A program made the position numbers and the translations under genes. Of a DNA stretch of 64,000 nt, positions 46,229 through 57,082 are shown piece by piece. The stretch's first letter is position 1; each line of letters opens with the position of its first letter. Location: assembly GCF_026151205.1 (NCBI RefSeq), contig NC_087084.1:7427394-7491393 (forward strand), given 5' to 3'. Source of the DNA: Bolinopsis microptera. Taxonomy: Eukaryota > Ctenophora > Tentaculata > Lobata > Bolinopsidae. The notes below the pieces were generated by a model. The model had not been told where the DNA came from and searched no databases. It saw only the letters and a list, made by a program, of their open reading frames with translations.

Positions 46229-47797
46229 AAAGTGATAATGCTGTTTGTCGTCATGACAACAAGCTAATGCACGCATTAGAATACTATGGATGTTGAGTGA
46301 AGGTGTGAGAGCAGTTTTGTAGGCTGGACGGGAATGTCGGTTATGTTATAATCTTATTTTAAATTTGGTAAACACTTAACTTTTTCTTTGGAGGCGTGGA
46401 TGGAGTGGATAATCATTTGGTATACGAAATATTTGCTTTATTTTCGTTAGGGTATAATTGGCGCGCGCGATGAACTTTGTAAATGTTAAACTGAGATGTT
46501 TTCTTCTCTTTTTGTTTCCATTTAAATTGTTATTCAGATTTTGTTTTTTGTTGTTGTTGTGAAGCCATAGTAAATCTCAAGTTGACAAAAACTTTTGGCT
46601 GTGATTTGAAACAATTTTCATGAAAATCGCTTTCGATCATTTAAGTCTTAATTTTATGTTATCTTTGGGGATTTTTCATACTGGGCTGCTAGTGGCATGA
46701 GGAACATTTTCTTTAGTTTTATTAAGAGACTTATTTTTGTCTGTTGCCAATAACAACAGTACTACGTTTGTACTTAGTATTTTTAATCTGCACTGTATCT
46801 CCATTATTGTTTATGCATGATTATGCACTAAATTTTCATTCAGTTTTACAACTTATGTTTTGTTGAAACGTTGGTATGCTGAATGGTTACTTATTGCCAT
46901 GGTTACTTAACCATGGTTACCATGGTTACTTATTACTCTTTGATGAATGATAATCTGTTTACTATAACTTTTGATTTTAGGCTTTGGTCCTTTTTAAAAG
47001 TTTGAGCAGTACGACAGGATGTTGTGAATTAAAAAAAGAGGAACTGTTATATTTAGAAATATTTTGAACAAACATAGATTTTGAACTGACATCATGTGTT
47101 TACATCATCGGAATTAGATCCAACCAATCTTAAAATCTCTAAATGCTGCATCCTCAATTGCTCAGCATTTAAGAATAGGTTAGATTGAAATGTTTCAAAC
47201 CTAGTGCATGACCTAGTGTTTCAAACTTAGTGTTTGGTTTAAAATGCGTATACGTCTAAGTGCACACCAACAAATTTTGGTTGTTAATTTGACTAAAACC
47301 CATAATTGGGTAGAGTGGACCGCTGCCAGTGTCTCTCTTTTCCAGACAAAAGTGAATGATATTAATTTGAATGACCGTCCGTAAATACAAAATGATACCG
47401 AGAATGAAATCGGTCGCTTCTTCTTCCAGGATTGTAGTGACCACTGACCTAAGGTAATAATAGTTTTGACGCTATTTCTTTTTAATATGAAAGCGAGACG
47501 GGAGTTCTATTTTAATCTCAATAAAACTCCTCCCTCACCAGAATGAATGCACTCATCTGTACTTGAAAAAGTCAACTTAAATAATTTAGCAGCTAAGGAC
47601 AATGGTATTACTCAAATGGTATTACTGAAATGACGTCTAATAATTTTTCGATTGAAATTGAATGAATGACTTGATGTGGCGTATAAATAATTTTTAGATG
47701 AACGGAATTATTAAAAGCGAGAGATTTATATTGCAAAAAAGTTAAATTTTAATACGTTGTGATAAAACGTTATGTTTCCTAATCGGTTCTATTTCGA
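46229..47797. other. Aquaporin 3' UTR and intergenic DNA
   Basis: T-rich DNA follows the aquaporin stop; I could not identify a clear AATAAA. CCATGGTTAC units repeat near 46890-46925. No other exon recognised. Confidence 0.5.
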
Positions 47798-48175
47798 TTA
47801 TTCTTTGTCGAAAGTAAGAATCCCACGTTCATATGTTTCAGCTTCGATCTGATCCATAATATCTTTAAGTATGTCAATAGGGTAATAATAATGGACTAGC
47901 CCGGCGCACGTTTCGAGAAGAAAGCTGCGCGCTACTTCGAAGCAATTTAGACGAGTACCATCCATCAACAATAAGTGTGAGAGGGCTCTGGTTCAGGTTA
48001 AAGCAAGTCTGTTGGAACTTTAAAGAGAACCAGTCTGTAAGGAGAGCCACACGTTTAGAGACCAAGCCTGTCTGCCTGTGAGGAGAGCTACTTGGCCTAC
48101 TACGAGATCCACACGTTTACATATCGATTAAGTGAACAACCCCTCTGATGCTTCGATCTCACCCTCCGATTCCAT
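47798..48175 (-). pseudogene. Decayed minus-strand gene, unknown family
   Basis: Protein-like readings follow one another on the minus strand. MESEGEIEASEGLFT begins at an ATG at 48175 in good context. After an in-frame stop the same frame reads SICKRVDLVVGQVALLTG. In a second frame LTDWFSLKFQQTCFNLNQSP follows. From 47965, in a third frame, a 55-residue open frame starts MDGTRLNCFEVARSFLLE, contains LVHYYYPIDILKDIMDQIEA and ends LTFDKE with a stop at 47798. The words KRV..VALLT and AAACGTGTGG occur twice, suggesting a small internal duplication. I do not recognise the family. The last block could instead be a genuine terminal exon (acceptor CCAG at about 47987). Confidence 0.35.
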
Positions 48176-49743
48176 TGTTCTGAGAGAATACCTAGGACAG
48201 TATAACGTGATTACAATGGAGCAATGCCATTGGTTAATCCAAGAGTCGTACTCAGTCTACTCAACAAAATATTGTTATCAGATTACATAGGATAGTCGTA
48301 TATAATCTGACTTTTATCTCACTAATAATCCTTTTTCGATCCCGTGACTCTGCCAGCTACTATCACGTGACTATGAGATAATAACTGTATCTCCTCATCA
48401 TGAAGGTGGATTGCGAACCAAATCTGCGATAGAGTAGCATAAACTGGTTTGTTCGGGGTACCGTGCCAAAATGGAACAGCGAGTTTATTTCTGTGAATCA
48501 AATTAATATTTTGTTTACTGTTCCAAGTTTTCTAGCCCGCAGAAGTCTGGCCGGTATAATATTTTAAATTTAAGTTTCACAATACAATAAATTAATATTA
48601 CTCCTCTTCATTTTTAACATCCAGTCGTAAGATTAGTATATCCCTGATCCCAGTAGCCCAATTAGTGATTCGTTTCTTTAAAAAATTCAGTCATATGATT
48701 AGGATATCATAATCAAGCTCGTTTGAACTGTACCTTAAATATACCAAATATGCATGCCGCGATTTTCGAGAGTTTTGCTTGTCGTGGCACCGTGATTTTT
48801 GGTGTAAATAAACGCGATTTTCTTTTGTCCTTGAACGGAACAACATGTACTACCGTTAATCGTTATACTATTATAATTAGATAATGCTTTAATTTTCCAT
48901 AACTACAGGCCCCGCACTCCGCAGTTACAAAGGATAAAACTTGTATATTTGAAGACTGTTGTCAAACACGAGGATTTATTTCTTCTTTATGTCCCTCATA
49001 ATTTATTTTTCTGTTTAGCCTTTCCCCCCTTTGCAGAGATTTATCATTGAACAAGAATTGCGCCCGTTGTTTCGTTTTGGCGGACTGCGGACGCTATATT
49101 TCCAATTACAATAACTATAAATATAAGCTCCAATCAGATCACTTCATAATAATAATATTGATACACATCAGTACACTATATTACGCATGCCACGTACAAA
49201 TTGGGCTTATTACGTAATGCTATACATTACATAGTATACATTAAAATTCTCTGATCGCGCCGCGCATTCATTGACATGCTAGCTATATACATTACATCTC
49301 CGCAAGCAATACACTCGCGCTTCACTGCGCACTAGTTATCACATGGTAATTAACGAACTGACACCATATTCAGACCCGCCTACCACTATCTCCAAAATCC
49401 ACGTTTTTCTGCAAAAACGTCCATTCGTAACCTTTCACTATTGCCTTTTTACAAAAGGGTGAATGGAAAAATGTTGATTTCAGCGTCTAGTACCTTAGTA
49501 GCTTAGTAGACTAATAGAGTTATACTAATGACCAACTAACTATAATTACCTATTATAGTTCCAGCTAGCATTGTGAGGCTTACTATTAAATCTATATTTA
49601 GAAAATCACCTGCCTGAGCGTATTGTTGAGTAGGTCATGTGGTTATCGTCTGACAATTAGGGGTCAGGTAATTACTTAATTACTTAATTACCGAGGATTG
49701 TAATGGATCAAGTATTACAAACTGCACTCTGTAAACGTACAGT
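48176..49743. other. Intergenic
   Basis: It holds repeat C copy 2 (49047-49108) and a stretch near 48745-48835 related to 21140-21240 (CGCGATTTTCTT(A/T)TGT). Otherwise AT-rich with no exon seen. Confidence 0.5.
49047..49108 (+). repeat. Dispersed repeat C, copy 2
   Basis: GAACAAGAATTGCGCCCGTT and GCGGACGCTATATTTCCA match 5811-5862, with about ten extra bases between the two blocks. Confidence 0.55.
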
Positions 49744-49979
49744 GTTGTTATTAGCCCGGTTCATAAAACAAAAATATTATCCAATAATTACGGCGATAGG
49801 CTTATCTGTTGTTCCTTAGGCCAAATAACTACCAAAAAAATTTTGAAGCTTCAACTCCAACCGGAAACACCCCCACATGCCACGCCCATTTTTTTCATCA
49901 ATTTTTAACAGGTAAAAATCTTCATATCATCAATTTAGGCATGAAGGAGTGCTTTTAGTGCTCCAACAGTTTGGGGTCT

Positions 49980-50157
49980 AATAGTAATGGTAGAAAAAGG
50001 TTAACTTTAGTCAAAGTCTCAAGTCTCCACGGCGCTTGGTTTAGGCGCACCGGATCTCGCGTCTCGCGCCTCCGCCGCGAGATTTGTTGCGCCAAAACTA
50101 AAGGTCGTAGAGACATGAGACTTCGACTAAAGTTAACCTTTTTCTACCATTACTATT
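49980..50157. repeat. 178-bp hairpin inside the left TIR
   Basis: Arms of about 48 bases begin AATAGTAATGGTAGAAAAAG and close with the reverse complement at 50157, two mismatches. Pairing continues imperfectly inward to the GC-rich centre (CTCGCGCCTCCGCCGCGAG). The same structure is at 52851-53028 in the right TIR, so the element carries four copies of this arm. Confidence 0.92.
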
Positions 50158-50526
50158 AGGAAAGCACATCAACAATGTCTCAAACACATTACTTCATGCT
50201 TTAATCAACAATTTTATAGATTTTACCTGTTAAGATATATTTAATAATTATCTGCTGGATATTTCATTAGTGGGATTCCCTTCAAGTTAGCATAGACGAT
50301 ATAGACCATCCTCGATCACATGATTTACAGGTGGGTGTCAGGACCATAACAGGTGCCACCCACAACAGGTGCCACCCTCAACAGTTGGCAACATGTTGAT
50401 TTTTGAACCAACATGGTGTCAACTCTGTTGTTGATTATAGCTGACAGCACAGTTAATTGTACTATATAGCCGAATGATAATTATCAATAACTATCTAATT
50501 ATCAATCTCTACAATCAACATTCAAC

Positions 50527-52450
50527 ATGCCTAAACGAAAACTACCACGAAGAGAACTTCCCCTTCTTTCAACCCTGCTTGAGAAGCTGTCGTTCTCTAA
50601 ACTCCCAACATATGGCGCAGTTACTCGGAGGATCATGTTCGAGCTGGAGCAGAATCACGGCAGCTTGAGCTTAACTGAAGCTGTCCAGATTGTAAAGACC
50701 GAACTGGTGGAGCTTTGGGAGTACGCTGGATACGGAGATATCTTGAACTGTCGATCTACTATTACCAAACGTATGATAGAACTTCATTTCGACTACAAGC
50801 AAATCATGAAGATTCCTACATCTCGACGAGGAACCGAAGCCCATAAGAAGAAGGAAGCCGCTTTCCTATCGACGTTGGACAGCTTATTCGACATCACAAA
50901 TCCCTCCCTAAGGTCATCCAATCTCATCACAGAGGAAGACCGTGATTTCCTTCTTAACCATTGGCAGAACACGATCTCTTCCACAAGGGATTTACAAACT
51001 AAAGTAGCAGTGGAAAAGAAACTAGCACGAGCGGAGAAATCTCTCAAGTTTTCCCTTACAGCTACTACACCTCAACCTTCCTCTTCGCTCACCCTGGAAC
51101 CCTCTCCCGACGGTGACTCGAAGAACTCGATATCCTCTACGGAGGAGTACACGCCTAAACGCCTCTGCTCTCGCCCATCTGGGACTACAGTCGACATCTC
51201 CAAGGACTGCTTAAAGAAGCTGGGCCCTGTTGCTGACCGGCTAAATCTCTCCAACTCTCAGATGACAGGTATGTTTGCAGCAATTTCTAATCACGGGGGT
51301 GGGGACATTAACAAAATATCTCTCAGTAAATCTACAGCAAGACGACATCGGGCTACTGCGAGGAAGGAGGTTGCTGCTACGATCAAGGAGAACTATACCT
51401 GTGACGTCGGTCAGATAAACTTCGACGGGAAGCTCCTACCAAACTTGTACGGTTTTGGGAAGGTGAACAGACTAGCTGTTGTCCTGATTCAGCATCCGGA
51501 GAACAAGATCCTCAGCATCACTAAGACTGAATCCTCAACTGGGAAGGTGGAGGCAGAGACGGTCAAAGCAGTCCTGGACGAGTGGGAGTTGACGGATAAG
51601 ATCATAGCTTGTGGTTTCGATACCACATCCTCCAATACAGGGATACGAAATGGGAGCTGTGTCCTTCTTCAGCAACTCCTTTCCCGTCAACTCCTGTGGC
51701 TCGCCTGCCGTCATCACATCATGGAGCTTGTGATTGGAGCAGAAAGTATCCAGTTCCACAGCGCAGGTTATCAACAGACACACCTGGTACCTAACTGAGG
51801 ATCTCGTCCCTCTGGCTGTGTTTGACGAATCCCTATCTTTGGAGACGAGGAACCTGATCGCAAAGAAGATTGGTCAACTTCCATCAGTCCTGCCTGAAAT
51901 CAGCAACGACCTAAAGCTGCACAGGAGAATCCAGAAGTTCTCGAAGGTGAACAAGAAAGTATCCAGTTCCACAGCGCAGGTTATCAACAGACACACCTGG
52001 TACCTAACTGAGGATCTCGTCCCTCTGGCTGTGTTTGACGAATCCCTATCTTTGGAGACGAGGAACCTGATCGCAAAGAAGATTGGTCAACTTCCATCAG
52101 TCCTGCCTGAAATCAGAAAACCAACGCTTCCAGCCCTCGCTAAGGAATCTTCCCTGATTGATTTCGTCGGTCCTCGTTCAACCTTGATCTTCAGCCTACT
52201 TGAAGTTCCACACACCTTCTTGGATGCTGAGGATTGGATATCTACACCTTCTTACAGCAAGTCACGTAGTTTACTTCAAAAACTCACTCCTCTGAATGAC
52301 TCATCAGAACAGGCACTTGCCTTAGCAACAAGACTCAACTCACACATGACAAGAGACGAGGAGTCCTTTCAGGAACTGGTCCAAGCGGTGGAGTCACACA
52401 GGAAGAGATTTGGACTGGAGACCAAGGACGATCTTAGGAAGCTTTATTAG
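50527..52450 (+). pseudogene. Transposase-like gene, frame-broken, of the 49752-53256 element
   Basis: The first frame (50527-51798) opens MPKRKLPRRELPLLSTLLEK and has a basic N-terminal region, a Ser/Pro-rich linker (about residues 185-220), SKSTARRHRATARKEV, then QINFDGKLLPNLYGFGKVNR (about 296), IIACGFDTTSSNTGIRNGS (about 363) and LLWLACRHHIMELVIG (about 396). The last two resemble the second-Asp and Cys/His segments of hAT-like DDE transposases and of uncharacterised proteins common in cnidarian and aphid genomes. The C-terminal part continues in another frame (to 52450, ..RKRFGLETKDDLRKLY). At the junction (about 51735) a central segment seems to be missing, and a 213-base in-frame tandem duplication (51745-51957, repeated to about 52130) follows. 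Confidence 0.75.
51745..52130 (+). repeat. 213-bp tandem duplication in the transposase gene
   Basis: AAGTATCCAGTTCCACAGCG to CTGCCTGAAATCAG is present twice, 213 bases apart (71 codons), identical by eye. It copies the VSSSTAQVINRHTWYLTEDL..VLPEI segment. The identity implies it arose very recently. Confidence 0.93.
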
Positions 52451-52850
52451 ATTTTATGTGTAAATGTTGTTTGATATTGATTTTATTTTATTCTTAAACA
52501 TAAACTGTCGTATTTAATCTATTAGCAAACCAAATATATACTTTGTCTTGACGTATCCTCGTTAGTCTCGAAGAAATCATCAGACCTTATTAAAAGTAAT
52601 CGGTTACCCTGTCAGTGACGAGCTATGAAGGAATTATTGGACCTCATCGATGCTGATCCTATCAGTGACGAGTTATGAAGAAATAAGAACCTCATTTAAA
52701 TCCTAGTTTGACGAAAATATTCCTCTGGCAACGAAGATTAGACAGCCTGCTGATTTTAAAGGATCAGTTCCACTTTTACAGGCAAAATCCATATGATTGT
52801 TGTTTTAAGGATGAAGGAATGTGTTTAGAGCTCTGAAACTGTGATACTCA

Positions 52851-53256
52851 AATAGTAATGGTAGAAAAAGGTTAACTTTAGTCGAAGTCTCATGTCTCTA
52901 CGACCTTTAGTTTTGGCGCAACAAATCTCGCGGCGGAGGCGCGAGACGCGAGATCCGGTGCGCCTAAACCAAGCGCCGTGGAGACTTGAGACTTTGACTA
53001 AAGTTAACCTTTTTCTACCATTACTATTAGACCCCAAACTGTTGGAGCACTTAAAGCACTCCTTCATGCCTAAATTGATGATATGAAGATTTTTACCTGT
53101 TAAAAATTGATGAAAAAAATGGGCGTGGCATGTGGGGGTGTTTCCGGTTGGAGTTGAAGCTTCAAAATTTTTTTGGTAGTTATTTGGCCTAAGGAACAAC
53201 AGATAAGCCTATCGCCGTAATTATTGGATAATATTTTTGTTTTATGAACCGGGCTA
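52851..53256. repeat. Right 406-bp terminal inverted repeat
   Basis: Reverse complement of 49752-50157, including the inner hairpin (52851-53028) and the outer 228 bases ending ..ATGAACCGGGCTA. Confidence 0.93.
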
Positions 53257-53340
53257 GTTGTTATCTGTTAGGTAGAGGGTTATGATTTATTAATAGTTAG
53301 TTATATATCGTAGAAGAAGGCCTTATTCTGCTTAAAATAC

Positions 53341-55170
53341 GCTAGGGACCCCAGATAACCAGGGTTATCGTGCGGGCAGATATTAGGATCTACACACTAG
53401 GTACCCCAGATAACCAGGGTTATCGTGCAGGCAGATATTAGGATCTACACGCTAGGGCCTCCAGATAACCAGGGTTATCGTGCGGGCATATATTGGGATC
53501 TACACACTAGGGACCCCAGATAACCAAGGTTATCGTGCAGGCAGATATTAGGATCTACACGCTAGGGACCCCAGATAACCAGGATTATCGTGCGGGCAGA
53601 TATTGGGATCTACACACTAGGGACCCCAGATAACCAGGGTTATCGCGCGGGCAGATATTAGGATCTACACACTAGGTACCCCAGATAACCAGGGTTATCG
53701 TGCAGGCAGATATTAGGATCTACACGCTAGGGCCTCCAGATAACCAGGGTTATCGTGCAGGCAGATATTAGGATCTACACACTAGGGACCCCAGATAACC
53801 AGGGTTATCGTGCGGGCAGATATTAGGATCTACACGCTAGGGACCCCAGATAACCAGGGTTATCGTGCGGGCAGATATTAGGATCTACACGCTAGGTACC
53901 CCAGTTAACCAGGGTTATCGTGCGGGTAGATATTAGGATCTACACGCTAGGTACCCCAGATAACCAGGGTTATCGTGCGGGCAGATATTAGGAGCTACAC
54001 ACTAGGGACCCCAGATAACCAGGGTTATCGTGCGGGCAGATATTAGGATCTACACACTAGGGACCCCAGATAACCAGGGTTATCGTGCGGGCAGATATTA
54101 GGATCTACACGCTAGGTACCCCAGATAACCAGGGTTATCGTGCGGGCAGATATTAGGATCTACACGCTAGGGACCCCAGATAACCAGGGTTATCGTGCGG
54201 CCGGCAGATATTAGGATCTACACGCTAGGTACCCCAGTTAACCAGGGTTATCGTGCGGGTAGATATTAGGATCTACACGCTAGGTACCCCAGATAACCAG
54301 GGTTATCGTGCGGGCAGATATTAGGATCTACACACTAGGGACCCCAGATAACCAGGGTTATCGTGCGGGCAGATATTAGGATCTACACACTAGGGACCCC
54401 AGATAACCAGGGTTATCGTGCGGGCAGATATTAGGATCTACACGCTAGGGACCCCAGATAACCAGGGTTATCGTGCGGGCAGATATTAGGATCTACACGC
54501 TAGGTACCCCAGTTAACCAGGGTTATCGTGCGGGGAGATATTAGGATCTACACGCTAGGTACCCCAGATAACCAGGGTTATCGTGCGGGTAGATATTAGG
54601 ATCTACACGCTAGGGACCCCAGATAACCAGGGTTATCGTGCGGGCAGATATTAGGATCTACACACTAGGGACCCCAGATAACCAGGGTTATCGTGCGGGC
54701 AGATATTAGGATCTACACACTAGGGACCCCAGATAACCAGGGTTATCGTGCGGGCAGATATTAGGATCTACACGCTAGGGACCCCAGATAACCAGGGTTA
54801 TCGTGCGGGCAGATATTAGGATCTACACGCTAGGGACCCCAGATAACCAGGGTTATCGTGCGGGGAGATATTAGGATCTACACGCTAGGGACCCCAGATA
54901 ACCAGGGTTATCGTGCGGGTAGATATTAGGATCTACACGCTAGGGACCCCAGATAACCAGGGTTATCGTGCGGGCAGATATTAGGATCTACACACTAGGG
55001 ACCCCAGATAACCAGGGTTATCGTGCGGGCAGATATTAGGATCTACACACTAGGGACCCCAGATAACCAGGGTTATCGTGCGGCCGGCAGATATTAGGAT
55101 CTACACACTAGGGACCCCAGATAACCAGGGTTATCGTGCGGCCGGCAGATATTAGGATCTACAGTCTACA
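53341..55170. repeat. 55-bp satellite, about 33 copies
   Basis: The unit CCCCAGATAACCAGGGTTAT then CGTGCGGGCAGATATTAGGA then TCTACAC(A/G)CTAGG(G/T)A is repeated head to tail. Each unit contains the inverted repeat GATAACC-AG-GGTTATC. Variant units (CAGTTAACC, GGGTAGAT, a CCGG insertion in GCGGCCGGCAG) recur at intervals of 5-6 units (e.g. CAGTTAACC near 53893, 54235, 54510), a higher-order period of about 275-335 bases. It begins 77 bases after the transposon's target duplication. Confidence 0.97.
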
Positions 55171-56469
55171 CGCTTGCTTTCTAACACTATTTGCTCGTTA
55201 TAATATGCCTCTCTATACACAGTATACAGTAATTATATTTATACTTGGTAACACTAACTCAGTATACCTGCCTACCACCATGCAGACCACCTATCTATAC
55301 ATACTTAATTAAAATTTAACTTTGAAGTCAATAGATTATAAGTGACGACAAAATTATGATTTAAGACATCCATTCTGCGCAGTGTTTCCAAATCCAATAT
55401 ATTAGAATTTATGATATGTATTTTGCTTGTTATCGGTCTGGGAGCAAGGAAATGCGTGCGGCTTAGCTTCGTACGGGAACCGGTCACTGTGGCGGAAGTC
55501 ACTGCGGCGGTGTACAGTCCGGCGGAGGACGGTACAGCGCAGGCCGGTACGGCGGTACTTTCCAAAAAGGTTGGACGGAACGGCGGATCACATGACACCC
55601 ATTACTTTGGACAGTACTGCGGCACTACTACTACTACTAGAAATTGTACCTAAGACAGAACTTGCACATTCAACTTGTTTTTAAGTTTTGTTCTAGATTC
55701 GTATTATAAGTTTTATTTTTTCTTTTCTCTTTATCATTTTGTATAATTCTTGTTAGTTTAGTAGTTCATTTTTTTTATTCAGGGCTAGGCAGACAATGTA
55801 AATCAACAAGAAATGCGGCCGCTTTTTTTTTGTGCATGGCCGCTCAATTTCCCGATCCGTGATGGCGTATTTTATCATTTTCTATACAACCTGGGGACCC
55901 CAGTTTTTACTGTTTATAAGTATGCAGATATGGCGAAGTGACAGGCCGAGCGCCACCAAGTTAATATAATTCCATATTGAATTTGAAAATCGTGTATATT
56001 TTTAAAAACCATATGCTTATTGTTTATGCAACCTGACACCCGACACGGATGTGTGCAAAATAGTATAAGTAACTCAAAATAATAATAGTATGCTATCAAT
56101 TAGTGCCTAGTGGGATATGTACATGGTGAAATTAACAATGTACTTGGTCAGTTCAGCGCCGCGCGCCAACAATTAGCTAATTTGGATTATTCCGCAAAAT
56201 AACTTTGCGCAGGTAGTCACGTGGGCGATTACAGTGTGTGTAGGCAGGTACGGTCGCTCGCAGGTACGGTCGCAAAGCTACCATATACAAAAAAAAACCT
56301 CGTTCGCTAACCCTTGTCCTTGACTCTTTTGTGCCTCCGGCACTTTGAGTCATGGATCGGGAAAAAATATTGAGTTGTTGAAAATCAAAAAGTTTATATA
56401 AGTATAACTCAATAGCAATAATATCTGAATCCCACAAATCATTATCAAGAAGTTAGAGCAATCAATAGT
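55171..56469. other. Intergenic, GC-richer patch, no gene established
   Basis: Bases 55430-55600 are GC-rich (CGGCGG, CCGGTCAC, GGTACGGCGG) and open on both strands; a plus-strand frame starts MICILLVIGLGARKC, which could pass for a signal peptide, but it has no matching exon. GGTACGGTCGC occurs twice near 56245-56270. Possibly the rest of the MULE element lying to the right. Confidence 0.4.
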
Positions 56470-57082
56470 TCACATAACACTTCTGAGAAGATCCAGGTAA
56501 ATCAAGGCATCATCTTCGTAAGAGTGGTAGTTCTGCACGATGCGGTGAATCCTCCTGTCCTTGTCGCCAGTCGCTGTGAGCTTTCTTCCTCTTCGGTGGG
56601 TTCTCTCCGACCAGGTAGGCTGCGTGATTCCCATCTGTTGAACTCTGCTCCATCTGAAGTGCTGTGATGAAGTTGTAGATGGTGGGGTTGGAGTGTCCAA
56701 GGATAGCGGAGAACTTCTTGTTCCAGGTCTCCACGAAGTTATTCGTTCTGTTCGTGTGGAAGTGGGTCCGATCGTAAGCGTTCCAGGAGAGTGGTCGGAA
56801 CTTGGCTCGTCCAGTACCAGAGGAGGTGGTGAGTCCCTGGATCCATGTCGTCTGGAAGTAGGCGAGGAGGTCGTCGATGTCCAAGGTCGGTGGCATCTGG
56901 TCCAGGATACTGAAGAAGGCGTCTGGGACATCCGCTGTAGGAATGTAGGCGAGGATCAACAGTCTGCGTATCCAGATCCGGGTAGGAGTGTAGGTTTTCT
57001 GACCAGTAGTGGGATCCGTCGTAACTCGCTCGTACTGCTCCTTGTAGCCAAGTCGCTGGACAGCCCGCATCAGTGCCATCAC
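56470..57082 (-). pseudogene. MULE (Mutator-like) transposase fragment
   Basis: On the minus strand 57082-56510 reads RAVQRLGYKEQYERV, IRRLLILAYIPTADVPDAF, MPPTLDIDDLLAYFQTTWI, RPLSWNAYDRTHFHTNRTNN and GHSNPTIYNFITALQMEQS. This is the C-terminal half of FLYWCH-associated MULE transposases (ALAFLP..V..AF, WN.YDR....RTNN.VE.WH, HP.IW.FI..L..EQ). The true tail (KDRRIHRIVQNYHSYEDDAL..LDLLRSVM, stop at 56470) lies in the next frame, so one frame change occurs near 56560. The N-terminal zinc finger and the DDE catalytic part are absent; the frame closes at about 57085. No terminal repeats found. Confidence 0.85.

Larger units (their letters stand above)
49752..53256 (+). mobile_element. 3.5-kb DNA transposon with 406-bp TIRs and 8-bp target duplication
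   Basis: The 8-mer GTTGTTAT flanks it exactly (49744-49751 and 53257-53264). Both ends start TAGCCCGGTTCATAAAACA. The inverted repeats are 49752-50157 and 52851-53256, each exactly 406 bases, with one difference noticed by eye (TTTTAG versus TTTAAG near 49952). Such long, nearly identical arms mean a recent insertion. The 8-bp duplication fits hAT or P superfamilies; the encoded protein has an RNase H-like look but I cannot settle the superfamily. The single internal gene (50527-52450) is broken, so this copy is probably immobile unless helped in trans. Confidence 0.9.

Noticed and set aside
53349-53370. Homing-endonuclease (I-SceI-like) site in the satellite unit
   Set aside because: AGATAACCAGGGTTAT only resembles the 18-bp site and lacks several required bases; coincidence.
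53341-55170. CRISPR-like array
   Set aside because: The repeat is continuous 55-bp head-to-tail DNA without unique spacers, in an animal genome.
55411-55653. Plus-strand frame with signal-peptide-like start in a GC-rich patch
   Set aside because: Both strands are open there because of CGG-rich composition; no splice partner or homology.
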